From contig NZ_KE007365.1 of NCBI RefSeq assembly GCF_000400735.1, positions 118,178-182,177 on the forward strand: a DNA stretch of 64,000 nt, read 5' to 3'. This DNA comes from Acinetobacter tandoii DSM 14970 = CIP 107469 (GTDB lineage Bacteria; Pseudomonadota; Gammaproteobacteria; Pseudomonadales; Moraxellaceae). Both the position numbers and the translations under genes were made by a program. The notes under the pieces were generated by a model that saw only the letters and a list, made by a program, of their open reading frames with translations, did no database searches and was not told the DNA's origin. Of the stretch, positions 53,700-61,037 are shown piece by piece; the stretch's first letter is position 1; every line of letters begins with the position of its first letter.

Positions 53700-55223
53700 T
53701 CATTGAAGCGATAAATACTGCCCAAATTGCTTTTTAATTTCGTTGCGTCTCAATTTCCCGTTGTCGGTTAACATCTGATTATTCAGTGAAAATGGTTCTG
53801 ATGATCGATACCATTGCTTAATTTGGGCATAGTCAGGCATGCGGTCATTCGCTTTCTGTATCGCTTGCGCTAACATGCCATCCGATACATTGTCTTTGGC
53901 ATAAATCACGGCAGAAAGATAAGGCTGTGCTTCCCCAAAGATAGCAATCTGATTAATTTCGGGTTCACTCGAACCATTCGATTCCACCCATTCAGGTGAA
54001 ATATTGCGCCCAAAACTACTGACAATAATTTGCTTAATACGACCCGTAATAAACAGATAACCGTCTTTATCAAAGAAGCCTGCATCACCTGTGTGAATCA
54101 GAGGATCAACTGCAACCTCATTGAGATAACCCTGCATGGCATTGCCGCGTACTACCACCTCACCATTGTCCGCAATTTGCACATCTACATGGGGTAATGG
54201 TTTGCCGACACTGCCAATTTTTCTGGCATTCGGCAAATTGAGGCTAACCACTGAAGCGCATTCTGATAGTCCATAACCCTCATAAACAGGCAAATTCAAC
54301 TGTTGCGACTGCAACAACAAATCAGTCGAAACCTTACCACCACCAACTGCAATAAATTTCAAACTCGCAAAAGCCTGAGCACCAAATTGCTGAATATATT
54401 CCACCATTGCCTTGAGCATTTGCGGCAACAAAATCACGCTCTGAATCTGGTATTGCTGTACCGTTGCTGCAAAGTTTTCCACCTTAAACTCATGGTTCGA
54501 TACCAGTCCAAAATGACTGACATTACCGACTACAATTGAACGTCCCATATTCAAGGCAACATAAATGCCTGCAATGTTTTCCAATAAAGTAGCAAATGGA
54601 ATCAAACATAAATGTCGTCCCAATTGGCTCGACTGTAATGCTGCACTGAGCGATTCTGTAATCGACTGAATCGTGTCTTCCGCCAGACATACCCCTTTAG
54701 GTGTACCTGTGCTGCCTGAGGTGTAAGTAATCTTTGCAGGAACGACAGAATCCATCGTTGTTGGTGCAGTCACATTTAAACGAATAAAAGTGCCAGAAGC
54801 CTGTTCAGCATTAAGTAATTGTTGAATACGGCCTTGCTCACTCAAGGTATGCAACCATGTATGATTTTGCGCCACACAATCAAGGTGATACGCTGACAGG
54901 GTAAGATTTACATCTGCCATAAAAATCGTATCGACTGCACTGTCTGTTAACAAATGTAAAATCTGCTGAGCACTAAAAAATAGAGGGATCGGAATCACGG
55001 TAATCCCTGCTTTTTTAGCAGCTAAATCAATCAACACCCAATCAATACTATTCATGCCCCAGATCGCAAGTTTCTGCGTCTGTAACAGCCCCAGTTCCTT
55101 ACTGAGGCGTTCCATAGCATGATGAAGTTCTGCATAACTTACTGTACGTACTTCGGTCACAATCGCTTCACGTTTAGGCGTTTGTTTAGCGTACGCTGCA
55201 ATAACATCGAAAAGTTGATTCAT
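53700..55223 (-). CDS. AMP-binding acyl-CoA/acyl-carrier ligase-like enzyme of the cassette
   Basis: This 507-residue adenylate-forming enzyme has the phosphate loop ITYTSGSTGTPKGVCL near residue 165, VYEGYGLSECASVVSL near 315, HTGDAGFFDKDGYLFITGR near 380 and a C-terminal lysine in LTDNGKLRRNEI. The small C-terminal domain is shortened compared with classic long-chain CoA ligases. It overlaps the hemolysin-like gene by 4 bases (ATGA), so the two proteins are made together. It presumably activates a fatty or aryl acid for the neighbouring GNAT-like protein. Confidence 0.87.
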   Translation of the reverse strand: MNQLFDVIAAYAKQTPKREAIVTEVRTVSYAELHHAMERLSKELGLLQTQKLAIWGMNSIDWVLIDLAAKKAGITVIPIPLFFSAQQILHLLTDSAVDTIFMADVNLTLSAYHLDCVAQNHTWLHTLSEQGRIQQLLNAEQASGTFIRLNVTAPTTMDSVVPAKITYTSGSTGTPKGVCLAEDTIQSITESLSAALQSSQLGRHLCLIPFATLLENIAGIYVALNMGRSIVVGNVSHFGLVSNHEFKVENFAATVQQYQIQSVILLPQMLKAMVEYIQQFGAQAFASLKFIAVGGGKVSTDLLLQSQQLNLPVYEGYGLSECASVVSLNLPNARKIGSVGKPLPHVDVQIADNGEVVVRGNAMQGYLNEVAVDPLIHTGDAGFFDKDGYLFITGRIKQIIVSSFGRNISPEWVESNGSSEPEINQIAIFGEAQPYLSAVIYAKDNVSDGMLAQAIQKANDRMPDYAQIKQWYRSSEPFSLNNQMLTDNGKLRRNEIKKQFGQYLSLQ

Positions 55224-55825
55224 AGACTTCCCCCACTGATTGCAGCATGATTCCCTTTGAAATCATAATGTTGTTGGGTTACAGCCAAAGCATCAGCAAC
55301 ATTAATTGCCAACACCAATGGTTTTTGCTGATAGTAATTTCCCCACTGTTTTTTGGCTTCACCCAACACTTCAGGATTTGCCTTTTCTAATACATGAAAA
55401 TGCAACCCCATTTGCTGTAGTACATAACGTACGGCTATCGTACCCGTACATACCGCCCACTCGACTTCCGCTACCGTGAGATAGAACACCAAAAATGCCA
55501 CGATCATTTTGGCGTATTCCATGTTCTGAGAAGCAAGATTGCCTATTTCAATAATCTTTTCTCGAGCCACATCACGTTGAATCATTTTCGTTAACGTTTG
55601 TTCAATCGGCTGTACGAGATACTGTTCTAGAAATGCCTGATGGGACTTGAGCGGTTCAATGCCAATCGCCACTTGAGTTTGATGCTGAAACTCCCCAACA
55701 AATAAGGTAGAAGAAAAATGTGATAATGTTGCTTTATGCATTTCCTGATACTTGGTACTGATAAAAGCTTCCACCTGTTTGCGCTCAGGTTGACCTTCTT
55801 GCACAGCATGAATGTGAAGCATCAT
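55220..55825 (-). CDS. Thermostable hemolysin (delta-VPH) family, GNAT-like protein
   Basis: This protein of about 201 residues is of the thermostable-hemolysin family first named in Vibrio. Diagnostic parts are RKQVEAFISTKYQEMHKATL near residue 15, FLEQYLVQPIEQTL near 65, REKIIEIGNLASQNMEYAKM near 88, EWAVCTGTIAVRYVLQQMG near 123 and KKQWGNYYQQKPLVLAINV near 158. The fold resembles acyl-homoserine-lactone synthases and GNAT acyltransferases, so an acyl-transfer role is likelier than membrane lysis. The open frame continues upstream into the IS remnant; ATG 55825 is the first start giving family length. It heads the four-gene cassette. Confidence 0.85.
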   Translation of the reverse strand: MMLHIHAVQEGQPERKQVEAFISTKYQEMHKATLSHFSSTLFVGEFQHQTQVAIGIEPLKSHQAFLEQYLVQPIEQTLTKMIQRDVAREKIIEIGNLASQNMEYAKMIVAFLVFYLTVAEVEWAVCTGTIAVRYVLQQMGLHFHVLEKANPEVLGEAKKQWGNYYQQKPLVLAINVADALAVTQQHYDFKGNHAAISGGSL

Positions 55826-55906
55826 CTTTTTTTGATGTGATACGACGCGATAATTTTTTTGATTGTGTAATCCATTCAAATATTCTAGTTTTAATACAGA
55901 ATTTTC

Positions 55907-55915
55907 ATAAATTTT
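55907..55915. repeat. Left copy of a 9-bp target site duplication
   Basis: ATAAATTTT directly abuts the left end of the ISAba1-like element and recurs at its right end. Nine bases is the duplication length of ISAba1-type IS4-family elements. Confidence 0.88.
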
Positions 55916-55947
55916 CTTTGTACACGACAAAAAAAGATAACTCATTG

Positions 55948-55975
55948 AAATAATGGCATAATACTTGTTTTCTGA
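55948..55975 (-). promoter_or_regulatory. Outward IS promoter facing the hemolysin-like cassette
   Basis: On the minus strand TCAGAA (-35), a 16-base spacer and TTATTT (-10) copy the arrangement of the ISAba1 outward promoter (TTAGAA-16-TTATTT), with one change in the -35 box. It points at the hemolysin-like gene, about 125 bases from -10 to ATG. Confidence 0.6.
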
Positions 55976-55983
55976 CGACGAAT

Positions 55984-56235
55984 ATGATGACACATTTCAA
56001 TGAGTTACATCTCATCTTAAACAAATATCTAAAGTGGAACAAGTCACATGCAAAATGTTTTACACTGATTATGCTTGCATTAATTGTAAAACAGACATGT
56101 AATCTTTCTTCTGTATCTAAAGCCTTACCCATCAAGTGCTTACCACAATCATTTTATCGACGTATACAACGCTTCTTTGCAGATCAGTATTTCGATTATC
56201 GTCAAATTTCTCAGTTAATTTGTATTCGTCGTTAG
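55984..56235 (+). pseudogene. N-terminal fragment of an ISAba1-like transposase
   Basis: This 83-residue frame starts with MMTHFNELHLILNKYLKWNK and continues through KQTCNLSSVSKALPIK and QRFFADQYFDYRQISQLI, which closely match the start of the ISAba1 transposase as I remember it. After ISQLI the frame runs into the inverted left-end copy and stops. The DDE catalytic domain is absent, so it is inactive. Confidence 0.87.
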
Positions 56236-56259
56236 AAAACAATTATTATGTCATTATTT
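56232..56259 (+). promoter_or_regulatory. Outward IS promoter facing right (intact ISAba1 form)
   Basis: TTAGAA (56232-56237), a 16-base spacer and TTATTT (56254-56259) match the outward promoter described for ISAba1. It reads toward the gene-free region at 56.3-56.9 kb and, beyond it, antisense into the truncated GMC oxidoreductase. Confidence 0.7.
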
Positions 56260-56291
56260 CAATGAGTTATCTATTTTTGTCGTGTACAGAG

Positions 56292-56300
56292 ATAAATTTT
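56292..56300. repeat. Right copy of the 9-bp target site duplication
   Basis: ATAAATTTT repeats the bases flanking the left end of the element, showing that the fold-back derivative transposed as a unit. Confidence 0.88.
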
Positions 56301-56857
56301 ATGATTTTTATAATAATTCAGACCACCAAATGTAGTTGAAAAATTTTTCCCAAAGATGAATGTCGTCATAGTCATCTCGCCATAAATTGATTCATTAAAA
56401 AATAAGTTTTTTAGCTTAAAATTTACTTAAATATTTATGACACTTTTATGACAATCATAGCTCTTAATAATTTATTTATTATTATATTCATATGTTTATA
56501 TTATTTCAGCTTCATTACATAAGATTTAAGATACAAAACAATATATTGTAAATCATGACCCAAAATCTAACTGAAAATTATTACCTTTTACGCTATTCAT
56601 TATACTCACCGAGTGCTGATGAGATATTTTACAAAGCCTAATTCGGAAAACTAAAATAAATACACACCAAACACTTAAAATAATTATATTTTATTAAAAT
56701 ATATAAAGTATAAAATTACCATCTCCATTTTTTAATTCGCTCCAATGAATTTGATTATAGCTTACAGATAATTTTAGTCTTGCAAAAATACTAAAAAATT
56801 CTTCAATAAAACAATATATTGGATAATTTGATCTATAACTACCCATTGCGTCATAGG
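56301..56857. other. AT-rich gene-free region with gene debris
   Basis: About 560 very AT-rich bases between the IS remnant and the GMC fragment. A minus-strand frame of 63 residues (56694-56885) begins with residues that could continue the GMC protein in another frame (ERTLKPY) but then shows no resemblance to it. I see no intact gene, RNA or terminator. It is probably a deletion scar. Confidence 0.5.
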
Positions 56858-57229
56858 TCAAATATGGTTTGAGCGTTCTTTCCAATCTTTGCGAATTTTA
56901 GTCCATGCCTCTGACTCAAAAACCGCATTGGGTGGAATCAAATGTACATTGGCATAAATTTGTGAGCCGCCACCGACCCCTACGCCATGTAAGATGGTTG
57001 TCTTACTGGTAAAGGTAAATTGCATGGTGCCTTTGAATCCTAATTCAGGCATCCATAAATAATTTTTGGTATCTAAATTAGTGGTTGGAAAATCTTGGTC
57101 TTCACGGCGTAAGCCTTTCTCCAAAATCAGCACGTTATAGCCTTTTTCACTTAAGCGTAGCGCACTGACCGAACCACCAAAACCAGATCCGATAACAACC
57201 TGATCAAAATCAAAATGTTGATCACTCAT
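56858..57229 (-). pseudogene. Truncated GMC-type FAD oxidoreductase (N-terminal fragment)
   Basis: The 123-residue frame holds only the start of a GMC/cholesterol-oxidase-like flavoenzyme. It has the FAD Rossmann motif QVVIGSGFGGSVSALRL near residue 10, VLILEKGLRREDQDFPT, and the flavin-loop HGVGVGGGSQIYANVHL near 80. Intact members have about 500-570 residues. Homology ends near KIRKDWK; a frameshift there is suggested because the next frame reads ERTLKPY, a plausible continuation. The rest of the gene is gone. The intact gene probably oxidised an alcohol to the aldehyde handled by the dehydrogenase upstream. Confidence 0.85.
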
Positions 57230-57339
57230 TCTATTAACTCCTTTAATAGCTTTTTTTATTTTTTTAACATGAGTCAGCTCAGAACTTCAAAAATTATGCT
57301 GAAGCTCAACTACCCTATTTAAGTGTTTAAACAGTAAAA

Positions 57340-58785
57340 CTAAGACTTCATACGAATTAAGAAATTCAGCACCCAAGTGGCAAACTTGCCATACGGCGGA
57401 GCCAGAAATTTCAAACTCGAAAAACCTGCCTGATAAAATACTGGACGCATTTTTGAGAATGTGAGAAAGCCTTCATAACCATGATAATGCCCCATCCCAC
57501 TTGCACCTACACCGCCAAAAGGCAAGTCATGTTGTCCAACATGGAACAATGCATCATTTACAGACACACCACCTGACATAACACGGCTGATATAGAACTC
57601 TACTAAGCGTTTATTGTGACTAAATGGATAAAATGCCAATGGTCGATCACGCTGTACAATATAGTCCACCACTTGTTCAGGGCTTTGATAAGTTTTCACC
57701 ATCAGAATTGGACCAAAGGTTTCCCGCATATCAATTTCCATCTCATCAGTGCTGTCGAGCACCAACGTCAGCGGAATTTTTCGTGTTGCAGCATCAGCTT
57801 CTTGTTGGTTTAAATTAATCAGCGTTGCCCCTTTGGCTTCAGCGTCAGCTAGACTGTGAACTAAACGCTGGTAAGCACGATGATCAATCACCGAAGTATA
57901 ATCTTTACTATGAATATCAGGCACATGCTCTTGCACCCAAGCCTTCGCAGTTTCAATAAATTCCTGAAGTTTCGATTCATGCACAAATAAATAATCAACA
58001 TTGGTACAAATTTGTCCCGCATTAAACTGCTTCACGAACATAATCCGCTCAACCGCTTTGTCGGTAGGATATTCTGGATCGATGACAGCAGGTGATTTAC
58101 CACCGAGTTCCAAAGTCACAGGAGTTAAGTTTTCAGCCGCAGCCGCCATTACTTTACGTCCTGTAGTACCAGAACCCGTAAACATCAAGTGATCAAATGG
58201 CAGTTTTGAAAATGCGACACCAACTTCGCCTGTTTCATCAAAAATTTGTAATTTTTCTTTGGCAAAATATTTAGGGCTAATCTCAATAAGCAACTCTGCC
58301 AAATGACGTGAATTTTCCGACATTTTCACCATAGCGGTATTCCCCGCAGCAAACACGGCGGACAATTGCGAGAACATCAAATTAATTGGAAAATTCCACG
58401 GCACAATAACGCCAATCACACCCAGTGGTTGAGGAATTAGGCGATTCTTGGCACCAAAGTACATGCTGTGATCGACTCTACGCTTTTGTACCTTCGTCCA
58501 TTGGTTCAAATGTTTAATACTGCTATTAATATCGTCAGTAGCCGTAATAATTTCTGCCAGTAAAGTTTCATGACGTGAACGATTGCCATAATCACGATTT
58601 AAAGCTTCAATAATCGCTTCCCGATGATTATTGATCATGGCCTTTAAATTCAATAAATGCTGTTTGCGTTGTGAATTGCTTTCAATGCCTTGCTGATGAA
58701 AGCTCGTGCGCTGTAATTGGAAACAGTCTTGTAATGTCTGTTCGATAACTGTTTGCTCTAAATGCGACTGAACTGTAAGTTCCAT
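57340..58785 (-). CDS. Coniferyl aldehyde dehydrogenase-type aldehyde dehydrogenase
   Basis: This 481-residue aldehyde dehydrogenase is of the CalB/ALDH3-like branch. It shows GVIGVIVPWNFPINL near residue 120, the NAD-binding FTGSGTTGRKVM near 205, the catalytic Glu in VTLELGGKSPAVI near 225, the catalytic Cys in FNAGQICTNVDYLF near 260, and a GGVSVNDALFHVGQHDLPFGGVGASG-type C-terminal region. The hydrophobic C-terminus (FATWVLNFLIRM) resembles membrane-associated long-chain ALDHs. It precedes the broken GMC gene and is divergent from an AraC regulator. Long-chain or aryl aldehydes are likely substrates. Confidence 0.9.
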   Translation of the reverse strand: MELTVQSHLEQTVIEQTLQDCFQLQRTSFHQQGIESNSQRKQHLLNLKAMINNHREAIIEALNRDYGNRSRHETLLAEIITATDDINSSIKHLNQWTKVQKRRVDHSMYFGAKNRLIPQPLGVIGVIVPWNFPINLMFSQLSAVFAAGNTAMVKMSENSRHLAELLIEISPKYFAKEKLQIFDETGEVGVAFSKLPFDHLMFTGSGTTGRKVMAAAAENLTPVTLELGGKSPAVIDPEYPTDKAVERIMFVKQFNAGQICTNVDYLFVHESKLQEFIETAKAWVQEHVPDIHSKDYTSVIDHRAYQRLVHSLADAEAKGATLINLNQQEADAATRKIPLTLVLDSTDEMEIDMRETFGPILMVKTYQSPEQVVDYIVQRDRPLAFYPFSHNKRLVEFYISRVMSGGVSVNDALFHVGQHDLPFGGVGASGMGHYHGYEGFLTFSKMRPVFYQAGFSSLKFLAPPYGKFATWVLNFLIRMKS

Positions 58786-58880
58786 AGTCTTTCCTTTTAA
58801 CGGCTAACGGTGGTAGACGCGTTCTTATGCCTAAATGGAGAAAATCTCTTACTCTACTCTAACAAAACACTTGAATTGAG

Positions 58881-58918
58881 CTTGACTTTTTAGGACACTA
58901 ACTTGATCTTTTAGGACA
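58881..58918. promoter_or_regulatory. Two direct repeats, probable AraC-type regulator sites
   Basis: A 17-base element, CTTGACTTTTTAGGACA at 58881-58897, recurs as CTTGATCTTTTAGGACA at 58902-58918 (15 of 17 identical). The offset is 21 bp, two helical turns, the layout bound by AraC-type activators. It lies between the ALDH gene and the divergent regulator, just before the regulator start. Confidence 0.7.
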
Positions 58919-58933
58919 TTCAGGATCATTGTT

Positions 58934-59953
58934 ATGGCAAGTTATATCCGTGCAGCCAGCCTTGGCGGGTTCGAAGAACTTGTTCGTAGTTACGGTGTAA
59001 ATCCTATAGAAATATTAAAACAAGTCGGTATTTTGCCATCTTTACTACGCGATCCAGATGCTTTCATTCATTATGATCATTATTTAAGTTTATTAGAAAA
59101 TGCTGCTTTGCACTGCCAAGAAGAATGTTTTGGTTTAAAACTTGGCGCACTACAAAATATTAGCACGATTGGTTTAATTGGCGTGTATATGTCCCGACAA
59201 GCGACCATTTTAGATGCATTACGTGTTGCACAGAAATATGTCTATCTGCATGCTGAAGGCGTGGTTTTTCATGTCAGCGAAGTGAGTGAACAACTTTGTA
59301 AACTCTCTTTTGTTCGCTTAAGTGAATACAATGTCGAAGTCCCACAAAAGTCACAACTGGCAATCTGCCTCGTGACTAACATTTTAAAAGATTTGATTGG
59401 ACCCGCATGGCATGCCGAAAAAATTCATCTTAAGCAACATGCTCCCAAACACCCTAAAGTATTTACTGACCATTTCGCTTGCCGAGTTGAGTTCAAAACA
59501 GAAGAAGATGCACTGTATTTTCCAGCCAGTTTTTTAACGCATAAACCTTATGCGTTTAATGAAGATCTGGTAGATCAACTGATCGTACAGCGACTGGAAA
59601 CGCAAAGTAGTACCAAAGGTGATAACTACACTTCTCTAATTGAAAGCTCAGTTCGCATGTTAATGGCAACAGGTGACTGTAGTATTGAAAATATTGCTTT
59701 ATGTATGGGCATGCATCCGAAAAAGTTACAACGGCTCTTAAAAATGCAAGGCACGACTTATCGAGGCTTGCTCGAAAACGTCCGTAAGAAAGAAGCGCTT
59801 CGTATGATTAACGCGGGTAATGTCAGTCTCACAGATCTAGCCTTACAACTCGGTTATGCAGAACTCTCCATTTTCAGTCGTAATTTTAAACATTGGTTTG
59901 GCACCAGCCCTTCCGAATGGCGTGATCACAATAAACAAGCGTTTACACATTAA
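58934..59953 (+). CDS. AraC-family transcriptional regulator of the aldehyde dehydrogenase locus
   Basis: This 339-residue regulator has an N-terminal arabinose-binding-like domain of the GadR/OruR type (residues 5-190) and a C-terminal double helix-turn-helix (residues 230-335). The HTH has ENIALCMGMHPKKLQRLLKMQG and SLTDLALQLGYAELSIFSRNFKHWFGTSPSEWR. It starts 16 bases after the second direct repeat, so it may repress itself while activating the divergent ALDH-GMC operon. With the GMC gene broken, the pathway it controlled is probably impaired. Confidence 0.88.
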   Translation: MASYIRAASLGGFEELVRSYGVNPIEILKQVGILPSLLRDPDAFIHYDHYLSLLENAALHCQEECFGLKLGALQNISTIGLIGVYMSRQATILDALRVAQKYVYLHAEGVVFHVSEVSEQLCKLSFVRLSEYNVEVPQKSQLAICLVTNILKDLIGPAWHAEKIHLKQHAPKHPKVFTDHFACRVEFKTEEDALYFPASFLTHKPYAFNEDLVDQLIVQRLETQSSTKGDNYTSLIESSVRMLMATGDCSIENIALCMGMHPKKLQRLLKMQGTTYRGLLENVRKKEALRMINAGNVSLTDLALQLGYAELSIFSRNFKHWFGTSPSEWRDHNKQAFTH

Positions 59954-60060
59954 AACCATATTGAGTCTTTGAGTATAATTCGATTAGCTTCAACGCATTC
60001 ACACATAGAATATACTCTTCATCATGATGAGCAATTGGTAGATGTCGTAATATTGCTATA

Positions 60061-60101
60061 AAAGTAAAGCTAAGGATGACGCCCATTCTTAGCTTTACTT
60101 T
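60061..60101. terminator. Bidirectional terminator between the AraC gene and the TauE gene
   Basis: A perfect 14-bp stem (60061-60074 with 60088-60101) with a 13-base loop has A-rich and T-rich outer arms and can serve both convergent genes. Confidence 0.85.
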
Positions 60102-60148
60102 TTATCTTCAGTTGTAGATTTATCGTCTTATATCAATCTTGGGATACA

Positions 60149-60928
60149 TCAAGCCAGCACTTTAACCAACATTGAAATAGCGACCACAATCACAGTTATG
60201 GCAAAAATCTTTTGAATAACGCTTGATGGCACAAGGTTTGTTGCTTTACGTCCCAATAACATACCCACAATACAAGCAATCACAAAGGTTACTGAAATAC
60301 TGATGGGATACTGAAAACCATCCAATACATGGATTGAAATACTTACACCACCGATCAAGAAGATAATCATCAGTGAAGTGGCGACAATACTATTCATGTC
60401 TAGATCAGTAGCCTTGCGCAACGCAGGCACAATCACGAAGCCACCACCAACACCTAGTAGTCCAGTCAACAACCCTGCAACCACACCAATAAAACCCAAT
60501 ACAGAAGCTGTTTTGAAATTCCAGATGAGTCGTCCAGTCGATTTATTCACTTTACAAGGTGGATTTTCCATATCATTGACTTTATTAAAAAAGACTCGAT
60601 AAGCCACCACCAACATCACTAAGCTAAAAGCAATACTCAACCAGACTGGAGAAATGATATTAGAAAGCTGTACACCATAACGTGCTGAAGGAATACTAAT
60701 CAGTGCAATCCAAATCGCAGCACGATAACGTACGATTTTTTTGAAGAAACCCTGAATTGTTCCCACAAAAGCGGATAAGGTAACAGCCAATAAGCCAACT
60801 GGGGCTGCCTGAGCTACACTCCATCCCTGACTCGCCATCAGTGCAGGAACTGCGAGTATTCCTCCGCCAGCACCCGTCATGCCAAGCAAACATCCTATTG
60901 CCAAGCCTTCTAAAACTAACAACCACAT
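60149..60928 (-). CDS. TauE/SafE-family sulfite exporter-like membrane protein
   Basis: This 259-residue membrane protein has eight hydrophobic segments. It shows the duplicated TauE motif, first as GCLLGMTGAGGGILAVPAL near residue 15 and again as GLLTGLLGVGGGFVIVPAL near 160. The family exports sulfite, sulfoacetate or related sulfur anions. The gene is third after the MBL and SQR-fusion genes, where a sulfite or thiosulfate exporter would remove the product of persulfide oxidation. A hairpin at 60976-61012 may lower its expression relative to the first two genes. Confidence 0.88.
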   Translation of the reverse strand: MWLLVLEGLAIGCLLGMTGAGGGILAVPALMASQGWSVAQAAPVGLLAVTLSAFVGTIQGFFKKIVRYRAAIWIALISIPSARYGVQLSNIISPVWLSIAFSLVMLVVAYRVFFNKVNDMENPPCKVNKSTGRLIWNFKTASVLGFIGVVAGLLTGLLGVGGGFVIVPALRKATDLDMNSIVATSLMIIFLIGGVSISIHVLDGFQYPISISVTFVIACIVGMLLGRKATNLVPSSVIQKIFAITVIVVAISMLVKVLA

Positions 60929-60975
60929 GGTTCTAGACCTCTTTACCTCAAGGTGGACTCTTTTTTAAATAAAAG

Positions 60976-61012
60976 AGTCCCTAACCCATCTATGAAATGA
61001 CAGATAGGGACT
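60976..61012 (-). terminator. Attenuating hairpin between the SQR-fusion and TauE genes
   Basis: An 8-bp AGTCCCTA/TAGGGACT stem closes a 21-base interior that can itself fold (ATCT/AGAT). On the minus strand it is followed by CTTTTATTT. Partial termination inside the operon is plausible. Confidence 0.7.
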
Positions 61013-61037
61013 TGTTTTTTAAGGAGTTAAAAAATAA

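Larger units (their letters stand above)
55916..56291. mobile_element. 376-bp fold-back derivative of an ISAba1-like (IS4 family) element
   Basis: The element is bounded by 69-bp inverted repeats (55916-55984 and 56223-56291) that differ at only five positions and begin CTTTGTACACG and CTCTGTACACG, the end sequence of ISAba1. It is flanked by a 9-bp direct repeat (ATAAATTTT). Inside is only the first part of a transposase frame. In ISAba1 the two ends share only a short terminal repeat, so the right end here is a second, inverted copy of the left end. The element cannot move alone but could be mobilised by a related transposase. It lies 90 bases upstream of the hemolysin-like gene. Confidence 0.9.

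Noticed and set aside
55826..55993. N-terminal extension of the hemolysin-like protein reading out of the IS remnant.
   Set aside because: The extra 56 residues are encoded largely by the IS end and its flank and have no family counterpart. ATG 55825 gives the expected length.
56694..56885. Minus-strand 63-residue frame next to the GMC fragment.
   Set aside because: Only its first residues resemble a continuation of the GMC protein in another frame; the rest matches nothing I know. Treated as debris.
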